A program made the translations under genes and the position numbers. A stretch of 64,000 nucleotides of DNA from Bacillota bacterium (GTDB lineage Bacteria > Bacillota > UBA994 > UBA5500): contig JAKOXL010000023.1 in the NCBI GenBank assembly GCA_029781045.1, positions 1-64,000 of the forward strand, given 5' to 3'. Below are positions 40,790 through 48,683 of this stretch, piece after piece. How positions within the stretch are numbered: the stretch's first letter is position 1; each line of letters opens with the position of its first letter. The notes beneath the pieces were generated by a model. The model saw only the letters and a program-made list of their open reading frames with translations. It ran no database searches and was not told the origin of the DNA.

Positions 40790-40819
40790 GGCGAGGCAGC
40801 TCCTCGCCCCCACGTATGC
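40790..40819. repeat. Short palindromic element, member F
   Basis: GGCGAGGcagctCCTCGCC-CCCACGTATGC. Confidence 0.5.
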
Positions 40820-40837
40820 TGCCAATACAAGGCACGA

Positions 40838-40878
40838 AAAAGGCGTGTCGCGCACTGCCACACGCCCGTCTCTTTTCT
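40838..40878. terminator. Terminator, GGCGTGTCGC family
   Basis: AAAAAGGCGTGTCGCGCACTGCCACACGCCCGTCTCTTTT. Confidence 0.65.
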
Positions 40879-41350
40879 ATTCGTCTAATGGCCGACCACA
40901 GTTTGGACAGAACTTACTGCCCGGTGGGATTTCGGCACCACAAATGCATCTCTCCATATCGCTGGCCGTTTCTACCGCCACGCGGTGACCACAGTTGGGG
41001 CAGAAGTTAACCCCGGGTTGCAGCTTGGCGCCACAGGTACATTCCACCACTGGGGTTGTCTGCTGTTGAGCCGTCAGTTCTTGCAACTCTGCCGTCTTTT
41101 TCATAATTTCCAGCTCTAGAGCCGAGATCTCATCGCACTTCTCGGCAATGAACTGTTCATCCAAAGCCCCATCTTTGTAAGTATGATAGACGTTACTGCC
41201 CAGAATCTGCAGTAGCTCGTTTCTCTCGTCCTCCAACCTGGCTATCTGCCCCCTAATTCTGGCGGTCTCCAATATATACGACGACTTCTCACTGACGGTG
41301 GAAATCCCTTTGTTAATAGTCCGCTTCAGTTTACCAATGAAATCTTCCAT
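40877..41350 (-). CDS. Zinc-ribbon domain protein with coiled-coil N-terminus
   Basis: ECTCGAKLQPGVNFCPNCGHR and RCICGAEIPPGSKFCPNCGRPLDE. Confidence 0.82.
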   Translation of the reverse strand: MEDFIGKLKRTINKGISTVSEKSSYILETARIRGQIARLEDERNELLQILGSNVYHTYKDGALDEQFIAEKCDEISALELEIMKKTAELQELTAQQQTTPVVECTCGAKLQPGVNFCPNCGHRVAVETASDMERCICGAEIPPGSKFCPNCGRPLDE

Positions 41351-41439
41351 CAGTGCATCCCCCCGCAATCAAATTTCTTCCTTTCTCTTACTATTATACT
41401 TCTTCCCTAGGAGACCGTATCCCTGCCGGCCATTAGCAA

Positions 41440-41485
41440 AAAAGGGATGGGTACTAATAATTACAGCACCATCCCTTTTCCTCTA
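41440..41485. terminator. Intrinsic terminator
   Basis: AAAAAAGGGATGGGTACTAATAATTACAGCACCATCCCTTTTCC. Confidence 0.7.
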
Positions 41486-41506
41486 TTCGACTACTCCGAG
41501 TCAGCC

Positions 41507-42754
41507 TTATAGACTGGTCTCCTTAGCCCACAGCTGGGCGATATTGAGGATCATATCGACGGCCTTTTCCATCCATTGTAGAGAAGCCCACTCTAGGCGC
41601 GAATGGGCGTTGCAGCCACCGGTGAACAAGTTGGGGGCTGGTAGGCCCATGAAGGTGAGCTGCGAGCCGTCGGTGCCACCCCGTACCTGTTGCATAATAG
41701 GTTCGATACCCGTCTGACGGATGGCCTCCTGGGCAATTTGCACAATCTTGGGATAGTCCTTAAGCACTTCCTTCATGTTGCGGTAACCACTGACCCGTTT
41801 CATCTCGAACTTACTGCCTGGATAGCGACGCATCAGATCTTCACCCAGACCCCGTAGGATTTCGCCCTTTGCTACCAGCCCTTCGGCTGTAAAGTCACGA
41901 GCATAGATCTTAATCTCCACCCGCTCTACGTTGCCGGTAATGGTATCGGGATGGATAAAGCCGAGCATGCCATCGGTGGTTTCGGGCCGCATGGTGGCCG
42001 GGATAGCGCCAATGAACTCACCAGCCAAATGGACCGCATTAATCATGGCATTGCGGGCAGTTCCTGTATGGGAACTGACCCCATGGATGGTAACTATGTA
42101 GTTGTCGGCGTTAAAGGTCTCATCTTGCATGGCACCGTAGGCGCTGCTATCGATGGTGTAGCCTAGATCGGCGCCGAAGGACTTAACATCGAAATTGGCA
42201 ATGCCAGTGGCGATCTCTTCGTCGGGAGTGAAGGCCACTTTAATGGTGCCGTGTTTGATCTCCGGGTTTCTTAGTAGACGGCAAACGGCCTCCATAATCT
42301 CAGCCACGCCTGCCTTGTCGTCGGCACCCAATAGGGTCGTGCCATCGGAAGTGATAATGGTATGTCCTTTAGCCTCTAACAGTTGGGGGAAGGCCTTGGG
42401 GCTAAGCACGTCACCGCTGGGCAAATGGATATCGCCGCCATCATAATTCTCATGGACCAGCGGGCGAACGCCATGGCCAGGAACGCCCGGAACCGTATCC
42501 ATATGGGCCAGGAAACTGACCACCGGGCAACCGTCCACATTGCCTGGTAGAGTAGCTGTAACAAAACCAAACTGATCTACTTTAGCGTCCTCAAGTCCTA
42601 GGGTTTTCAATTCATTACATAACTGCTCAGCAATAACCCACTGTTCTTTGGTGCTGGGGGTTGTTCCTTGCCCCGGCTGAGAAGGCGAGTCGATCTGTAC
42701 ATAGCGCAGGAACTTAGCCAATACGCCTTCGTTTAATAGTTGCTCCTTTGTCAC
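41507..42754 (-). CDS. pepT: Peptidase T (tripeptide aminopeptidase)
   Basis: FLRYVQIDSPSQPGQGTTPSTKEQW; SFLAHMDTVPGVPGHGVRP; LLGADDKAGVAEIMEA; FTPDEEIATGI. Confidence 0.95.
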   Translation of the reverse strand: MTKEQLLNEGVLAKFLRYVQIDSPSQPGQGTTPSTKEQWVIAEQLCNELKTLGLEDAKVDQFGFVTATLPGNVDGCPVVSFLAHMDTVPGVPGHGVRPLVHENYDGGDIHLPSGDVLSPKAFPQLLEAKGHTIITSDGTTLLGADDKAGVAEIMEAVCRLLRNPEIKHGTIKVAFTPDEEIATGIANFDVKSFGADLGYTIDSSAYGAMQDETFNADNYIVTIHGVSSHTGTARNAMINAVHLAGEFIGAIPATMRPETTDGMLGFIHPDTITGNVERVEIKIYARDFTAEGLVAKGEILRGLGEDLMRRYPGSKFEMKRVSGYRNMKEVLKDYPKIVQIAQEAIRQTGIEPIMQQVRGGTDGSQLTFMGLPAPNLFTGGCNAHSRLEWASLQWMEKAVDMILNIAQLWAKETSL

Positions 42755-42841
42755 AATAACCCTCCTCGTTTCAATGTGTCGTTTATTTATGTTTCGTCAC
42801 CTCCGGCCCTACTCCCTGCCTGAGAGGGACTTCCTTCCCTA

Positions 42842-43369
42842 TTAGAGCTTCCAGTTGATCTTAGCTGGGTTGGGTTCATCATCAGTAGACACAGCCCGCA
42901 GAGCCACCAACATGCGACCACACTCTTCGGCGGCATATTGTTCCAATTGTTCCCAAGGAGCGGTGGTTCCCAGGGAATCGTAGGCAGCAGCCAGCGCCCC
43001 ATAAAGTGCCAGTCCCATACAATGCCGGGCTGAATGAATGGTGGACGCACACTGGCCTATGGCCCTAGCAGCAGCCTGGGCAACCGGGTTCCCCTCCGCC
43101 TGGCGGGCGGCAGCATGGCAGGCCAGAATCATCTTCCTAGCCTGTGGCAGTTTGATTGCACCCTCCAACCACCGGCGGGCAGCCATTAGAGCCTTTTGTG
43201 GCCGCACATCATCGGGATAGTGCTTACTCCACAGTGGTAGCAGTACTAGCTCCGCATAACCTATGGCCCAGTGGGCAAGGGTTAGCTTGCTCTGCGTTTC
43301 TATCTGTTTCATTAGAGCTTGAATGTAGGGGGCATCCCAGTCATTCAGCACTTTGCGGGTCTTCGCCAT
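42842..43369 (-). CDS. Imm-5-like putative immunity protein
   Basis: Ala-rich helical ARRWLEGAIKLPQARKMILACHAAARQAEGNPVAQAAARAIGQCASTIHSARHCMGLALYGALAAAYD pattern. Confidence 0.6.
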   Translation of the reverse strand: MAKTRKVLNDWDAPYIQALMKQIETQSKLTLAHWAIGYAELVLLPLWSKHYPDDVRPQKALMAARRWLEGAIKLPQARKMILACHAAARQAEGNPVAQAAARAIGQCASTIHSARHCMGLALYGALAAAYDSLGTTAPWEQLEQYAAEECGRMLVALRAVSTDDEPNPAKINWKL

Positions 43370-43496
43370 AAATATTCCTCACTAGTAGCAATTTCCCGTT
43401 GCCTAGCCAAACTTGGCAATCTCGGCAATCAACTCAAAGAGAAGGGACTTGTCGTATGGCAGCTCCTATCCGTGCATTTGCACACGGCCCCATTGC

Positions 43497-43946
43497 TCAT
43501 CGGCTCCCCCCAGGCTTGCTCAACAGTAGCACAAAAGCTTGCTGGAAGCGCTGATCATCGGCACGGGTGCGGGCGGCAGGGCCTTTGCTACGACCACCAC
43601 CGCGACGGTAGCGGGCCAACAGATTACGTTGTTCCAGCATAAAGGGAAGGCGCTCTCGGGAGTAGATCATTCCGCTGGGAGCTATAGCTTGGCCACCTTT
43701 GCATAATACCAAAGCCGCTAGGCCCCAGTCTTGAGTCACCACAATGTCGCCCGGTTGCATCTTATTGGCGATCACCATATCAACCGCCTGGGGGTCGGGA
43801 TCAACAGTAATATGCTGTTCATCGGTAAAGAGATGATTGCTGCTGGAAACGGTCCACAGCCTGTAGTCAAGTTGGACCTGATTGCTACGCAAAAACTGCA
43901 TCACTGAGCGCGGACAAGCGTCCGCATCTACCCAAACCTGGCGCAT
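43497..43946 (-). CDS. YaiI/YqxD family (DUF188) protein
   Basis: VWVDADACPRSVMQFL; VIANKMQPGDIVVTQDWGLAALVL; RRGGGRSKGPAART. Confidence 0.93.
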   Translation of the reverse strand: MRQVWVDADACPRSVMQFLRSNQVQLDYRLWTVSSSNHLFTDEQHITVDPDPQAVDMVIANKMQPGDIVVTQDWGLAALVLCKGGQAIAPSGMIYSRERLPFMLEQRNLLARYRRGGGRSKGPAARTRADDQRFQQAFVLLLSKPGGSR

Positions 43947-44015
43947 CAGTGCACTCCTCCCCCGGGCTGAAGGTGCGTCCTTGCCGTAAACTTAGGGCAA
44001 ACGATGGAGTTGAGA

Positions 44016-44250
44016 CTTCTGGGCCGTCACAAGACGGCCCCTTTTTCTTTCTTGGCATCGCTGGGGCGTGGACATACTAGAACGCCCGTGCCCAACCACT
44101 ATTAGAACAAGCTCGGTTCGCCAAGGGCAGCCGGACCCATTGTCGCTGCTTTTCCTTGGCCTCCTCGCGCCATTGATTATTGGACCCAAAGCACTGTGGG
44201 TATACCCGCGGCCCTACAGCACTGGCCGCCCACAACTGGGCGACCATCTC
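44016..44250 (-). ncRNA. Candidate structured RNA / dispersed element, copy 2 (short-loop form)
   Basis: 54-nt block 44139-44192 matches 35911-35964; stem GCCAAGG-AAAA-GCAGC ... GCTGC-CCTTGGC; 3' block 44063-44125; terminal GGGGCCGTC-TTGT-GACGGCCC. Confidence 0.6.
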
Positions 44251-44265
44251 ACCTGCCATTTTGCC

Positions 44266-45345
44266 CTAATCAAGGTAGCCTTTGGCAGCGAGTAGCTCGG
44301 CGATGAGGATTGCACCACCAGCAGCACCACGCACCGTGTTATGGGAAAGACAAACAAACTTGTAGTCGAACAGATTATCCTCTCGCAAGCGCCCTACACT
44401 GATGCCCATACCGTTGGCATAATCCCGATCTAGTCTGGTCTGCGGCCGGTCTTCTTCCTTCAGGTAACGGATAAAGGGCAGGGGTGCGCTAGGTAGCTCT
44501 AGTTTTTGCGGCTCTCCTTCGTAGGCCGCCCAGCGGGAGATTATCTCTTCCCGGCTTGGCTTCTTGGCAAAGTTGACAAATACAGCCGCCAAATGGCCAT
44601 CACTGACAGGCACACGGATACATTGGGCGGTTATATGGGGTTTGGGTGCAGCGCAAATGCTATCCCCTTCCACCTGGCCCCAAATTTTCCGGGGTTCCTG
44701 TTCACTCTTGGCCTCTTCCTTGGCGATATAGGGAATCACATTATCCACCATCTCTGGCCAGGTGGCAAAAGTCTTACCGGCACCAGAAATTGCCTGGTAG
44801 GTACAGACTAACACTTCTGTGGGCTCAAAGTCTAGTAGGGCATGGATGGCTGGCACATAGCTTTGTAGTGAGCAATTGGGCTTAACAACGATAAAGCCGC
44901 GCCGGGTGCCCAGACGCCGCTTTTGGGCGGTGATAACCTCTAAATGCTGGGAGTTAACCTCGGGTATAAGCATGGGCACATCGGGTGTCATCCGATGTGC
45001 CGAGTTATTGGACACTACCGGAACATCGGCGCGGGCATAGCTTTCCTCCAGTTCACGGGTAGCTGTCGCATCCATTTCCACGGCACAGAAAACAAAGTCC
45101 ACCTGGCTAGCTACCTGCTCCACGCAAGAAGCATTCAGCACCAATAAGTCGGCCACCGACTGGGGTAAGGGAGTAGATAGCAGCCAACGATTCGCCACCG
45201 CCTGCGCGTAAGTCTGGCCGGCCGAACGGCTACTGGCTGCCACCGCCGTTACCTGAAACCAAGGATGCTCCGCCAACAGGGTGACAAAGCGTTGCCCCAC
45301 CATGCCAGTGGCCCCTATCACCCCAACGCGATATTTCTTCTGCAT
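44266..45345 (-). CDS. asd: Aspartate-semialdehyde dehydrogenase, archaeal/yeast-type
   Basis: VGVIGATGMVGQRFVTLLAEHPWF; VVKPNCSLQSYVPAIHAL; YQAISGAGKTFATWPEMVDNVIPYIAKEEAKSEQEPRKI. Confidence 0.9.
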   Translation of the reverse strand: MQKKYRVGVIGATGMVGQRFVTLLAEHPWFQVTAVAASSRSAGQTYAQAVANRWLLSTPLPQSVADLLVLNASCVEQVASQVDFVFCAVEMDATATRELEESYARADVPVVSNNSAHRMTPDVPMLIPEVNSQHLEVITAQKRRLGTRRGFIVVKPNCSLQSYVPAIHALLDFEPTEVLVCTYQAISGAGKTFATWPEMVDNVIPYIAKEEAKSEQEPRKIWGQVEGDSICAAPKPHITAQCIRVPVSDGHLAAVFVNFAKKPSREEIISRWAAYEGEPQKLELPSAPLPFIRYLKEEDRPQTRLDRDYANGMGISVGRLREDNLFDYKFVCLSHNTVRGAAGGAILIAELLAAKGYLD

Positions 45346-45394
45346 GCCTCTTACCTCCGTATAATCAGTCTTACCCTAGTTTATGCCCTGACTC

Positions 45395-46516
45395 CTATTC
45401 TTGACTTAACCTATGCAAGTCGGCCGGCGAGCCGAACTGATTAATACTAAAGAGAAAGAGGACCTCTTCACACCCGTTTTCCTCCGCATACTGACGTACA
45501 CTGGGGGAGAAATACCGTAAATCCAGCACGTGAATGCTCTCATAATGGGCCGCTAAGAAGGGCAAGAAGCAATGGGCATAGGAGTCCTTGATTACCAAAA
45601 GGTTGCGCCCATTGTTTATGTCCGTTTTGATCTGCACTACCCCATGATTACCGCCTAAGAAGTAGGAGTATTGGTCGACCTGTTCCAAGTAGGTGTCAAC
45701 AAACAGTGTATCCCGCCTCACATTTTCAGCCGGATAGTACACGGTCACCGCCGCGGAAGAAGGGGGCCGCAGAACCTCAATCCAATCGGGCTGCAATTGC
45801 CGCCAACTGGCCTTGGCATAATGGGTACCAAAAAAGCTCCTACTTACTATATCGGACTGCAAGTCGCTTAATGCCACCGGCTCCCGCCCCAGTTGCTGCA
45901 GCAGGGCCGTATAGGCATAGTAGGCGCCCCGCATGGTCCAGTGGTGGTCAGTACGAAAATAGATGGGCTCCTCCTTGTGACTCAGTAGAGACGACCAGAC
46001 GTCAATCAACTGCACTCTTGGCTCTAAGCTCTCCTGCACCAGCTGCCACGCCACCTGCTGCTCATCGGAGGGCGCCCCAGAGGGAAGCTTTTCCGGGTAG
46101 ATGGCTGTTGCCGTGGGCGCCAGCAGGAGGGCCGTGGGCAGTCCTGTATTGGCAGCAAAACTATTGATATATTGAACGTTTTGCCTTAGCCACCGTTCAT
46201 TGAGTTCATACCGTTCCAACAGGTACCCGTCCTGACCCAAATAGATACCATTCTTCTCCTGCTTGTTGAGCAGGCGTTCCACGTCCATTTTGAGCAGCAC
46301 CCAACTGTCTCGTCCCGGGAACTGGTCGGTAATAAACTTTTCATAGTCGGCCATGAACTTGCCCGAAAGGACATTCTTTAGCGTAAGTCGCGGTGGCTGC
46401 TGCAGGTAGCGATTCTCCCGTGGGGAGAAGAGGCGTGGTGGCAGGCAAAGGTTTATCAGAGATAGACCCACCACAAACAGCAGAAAAGCGGTCGTCAGAT
46501 TTCTACTAACTCGCAT
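45395..46516 (-). CDS. DHHW / AlgX-like SGNH-fold protein
   Basis: FRTDHHWTMRGAYYAYTALL; NLLVIKDSYAHCFLPFLAAHYESIHVLDLRYF. Confidence 0.85.
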   Translation of the reverse strand: MRVSRNLTTAFLLFVVGLSLINLCLPPRLFSPRENRYLQQPPRLTLKNVLSGKFMADYEKFITDQFPGRDSWVLLKMDVERLLNKQEKNGIYLGQDGYLLERYELNERWLRQNVQYINSFAANTGLPTALLLAPTATAIYPEKLPSGAPSDEQQVAWQLVQESLEPRVQLIDVWSSLLSHKEEPIYFRTDHHWTMRGAYYAYTALLQQLGREPVALSDLQSDIVSRSFFGTHYAKASWRQLQPDWIEVLRPPSSAAVTVYYPAENVRRDTLFVDTYLEQVDQYSYFLGGNHGVVQIKTDINNGRNLLVIKDSYAHCFLPFLAAHYESIHVLDLRYFSPSVRQYAEENGCEEVLFLFSINQFGSPADLHRLSQE

Positions 46517-46525
46517 CCTAACCTC

Positions 46526-47938
46526 CTAGAAACGGAAGTACAGAAAGGGGTTGTAGCTGGCATCCACCAAGTAGGCGGTAGACAACCCCAGTATTACAAC
46601 GATGAAAGCAGGATAAAGCACCTCAGCTAGACGGGGACGCCTGTCTAATGCCAGGTACTTCTGCACCAGTAACCGTGGTATGGGTGTGGCAGCAAGAATC
46701 AGGATCACTAGCAATAATCCATAGTTGGCCAACAGATACATATCGGTGGCCGTAACCAGGCCCCCATCCCCTCTCCCCCACATGGCTAGCCAAAACCGCT
46801 GGATACTATTCCAGTCTTCAAAAGCAAAGAGCACCCAAGAAAAAGCCGTGACTACAAGCACATAAACGTGACGCAGCATGCGGGGACAGCGTTGAAGCCA
46901 CTGCAGGAGAAAAGCCTTCTCTACTATTAAGAAACAGGCGAAATAGGCTCCCCAAATAACAAAGTTCCAACTGGCCCCATGCCACAGCCCGGTAAGCAGC
47001 CAAACCAAAGCCAGATTGCGATAGGTGGTGATGGTACTCTGCCTACTGCCCCCCAGAGGAATATAAACATAATCACGAAACCAGGTGCCTAAAGAAATAT
47101 GCCAACGCCGCCAAAACTCGGTTATGCTTTGGGCTATAAAGGGATAGTTGAAGTTCTCGAGAAAGGTGAAACCGAACATCTTACCTAAGCCTACAGCCAT
47201 ATCACTGTAGCCACTGAAATCGAAGTACACCTGTAATGCATAGGCCACAATTCCTAACCAGGAAGCCAACAGGCTTAACTGGCCGAAAGCCAGCTGTCTA
47301 ATCTGGTCAAAGAGGAGGCCGATGTTATTGGCCAACAAGACCTTTTTCCCTAGACCGCTGACAAAGCGTAGCACGCCCTGACCAAACATGTCTACGTTCT
47401 CTTCTCGTTCGTTGATCTGGGCGGCCACCGTGCTATAACGCACGATGGGACCGGCGATCAACTGGGGAAAGAGGGTAACATAGGCACCTAAGGAAACTAT
47501 GTTCTTCTGCACCGGAGCGTCACCCCGGTAGACATCGATGGTATAAGACATAGTCTGGAATGTATAGAAGGAGATGCCGATGGGCAAGGCCAGATTGAGC
47601 ATAGGTATGTTGGTGCCCAACAAGCCATTTAAGCTTCGCAGCACAAAGTCGGCATACTTGAAGACACCTAGCAGACCCAGGTTAATCACCACCGAGGTCA
47701 AGAGAAAGCGGCGGGCTCGCCGCTGGTCGTTGCGATGGCGGTCTACGCCTAAGGCGCAGCAATAGTCCAAGATGGTGGAGAAGAGCATCAGCAGAATATA
47801 GATCGGTTCTCCCCACCCATAGAACACCAGGCTGATCATAAATAAGATGCCATTGCGCCGGGGGCGGGGAGCCAAAAAATACACAAGTAATGCGAAGGGC
47901 AAGAAACCAAACAGGAAAGTCAAACTACTGAACACCAT
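46526..47938 (-). CDS. MBOAT family O-acyltransferase (AlgI-like)
   Basis: SYTIDVYRGD; YFDFSGYSDMAVGLGKMFGF; FWRRWHISLGTWFRDYVYIPLGGSR; LTGLWHGASWNFVIWG. Confidence 0.95.
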   Translation of the reverse strand: MVFSSLTFLFGFLPFALLVYFLAPRPRRNGILFMISLVFYGWGEPIYILLMLFSTILDYCCALGVDRHRNDQRRARRFLLTSVVINLGLLGVFKYADFVLRSLNGLLGTNIPMLNLALPIGISFYTFQTMSYTIDVYRGDAPVQKNIVSLGAYVTLFPQLIAGPIVRYSTVAAQINEREENVDMFGQGVLRFVSGLGKKVLLANNIGLLFDQIRQLAFGQLSLLASWLGIVAYALQVYFDFSGYSDMAVGLGKMFGFTFLENFNYPFIAQSITEFWRRWHISLGTWFRDYVYIPLGGSRQSTITTYRNLALVWLLTGLWHGASWNFVIWGAYFACFLIVEKAFLLQWLQRCPRMLRHVYVLVVTAFSWVLFAFEDWNSIQRFWLAMWGRGDGGLVTATDMYLLANYGLLLVILILAATPIPRLLVQKYLALDRRPRLAEVLYPAFIVVILGLSTAYLVDASYNPFLYFRF

Positions 47939-47957
47939 AGACCCAACCCCCTCCTCT

Positions 47958-48012
47958 CAAGGAAAAGGTGCGACTCCGGTCTTAATCGGCTACCCGAATC
48001 GCACCTTTACTT
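47958..48012. terminator. Intrinsic terminator
   Basis: AAAGGTGCGA...TCGCACCTTTACTTCTT. Confidence 0.6.
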
Positions 48013-48013
48013 C

Positions 48014-48556
48014 TTATTTGTTACCAAGGGCTTGGTCAAAGGCTTCGGCTATCAGCTCCGGGTCTTCCCAGGTAGCATACAGCAAGTATTGCCCCTCTAC
48101 TTTAATAACTGTATTCTCCACCTTTACTCGCTGGTTAGGCAGGTAATCTTCCCATTGTTTCAGCCGGTTTTCCTTTTCCTTTTCCAAGGCCGCCTGCAAA
48201 TCCTTTACTGCAGCTTTATCCTTGGCCTTAAGTACGATTATCTCGTCGGACATAATGTTGAACATGGGAGCTAAGATATACCCCTCAGCGATGAGCTCCT
48301 TATTAAAAAGTTCTGGATCACTGATATAGAACATGAGGTCGTCTTCCAACAAGTTCCCTTCCATAAGACCAGGCAATCCTTCCTGTAAATCTTCCTCGGT
48401 AAACGTACCCTCGGCCAGTACAGCGGCCTTAATGGCCTCTTTGACGGCGGTAAAAACATCGGCAACCGGCACATCAGCCGTGGGCTTGGCGCAAGCGGTA
48501 ACTCCCAGCACTAGAGCTAGAGCTACAACTAAGACTGCAATTCTCTTCACTGTCAT
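48014..48556 (-). CDS. DUF4358-like lipoprotein
   Basis: Lipobox LGVTACAKP; IVLKAKDKAAVKDLQAALEKEKENRLKQWEDYLPNQRVKVENTVIKVEGQYLLY. Confidence 0.8.
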   Translation of the reverse strand: MTVKRIAVLVVALALVLGVTACAKPTADVPVADVFTAVKEAIKAAVLAEGTFTEEDLQEGLPGLMEGNLLEDDLMFYISDPELFNKELIAEGYILAPMFNIMSDEIIVLKAKDKAAVKDLQAALEKEKENRLKQWEDYLPNQRVKVENTVIKVEGQYLLYATWEDPELIAEAFDQALGNK

Positions 48557-48683
48557 TCTCCTTTCTGTCGTTCGCTCATGCTACCTAGACGCCAGAAGTG
48601 AAGTAAAGTTCCGCCTGTAGCGTAACTGCTCCCACTAATAAACTTCACTTGGCTAGGCAAACTAGATGCTAGGGGGTGAATCT

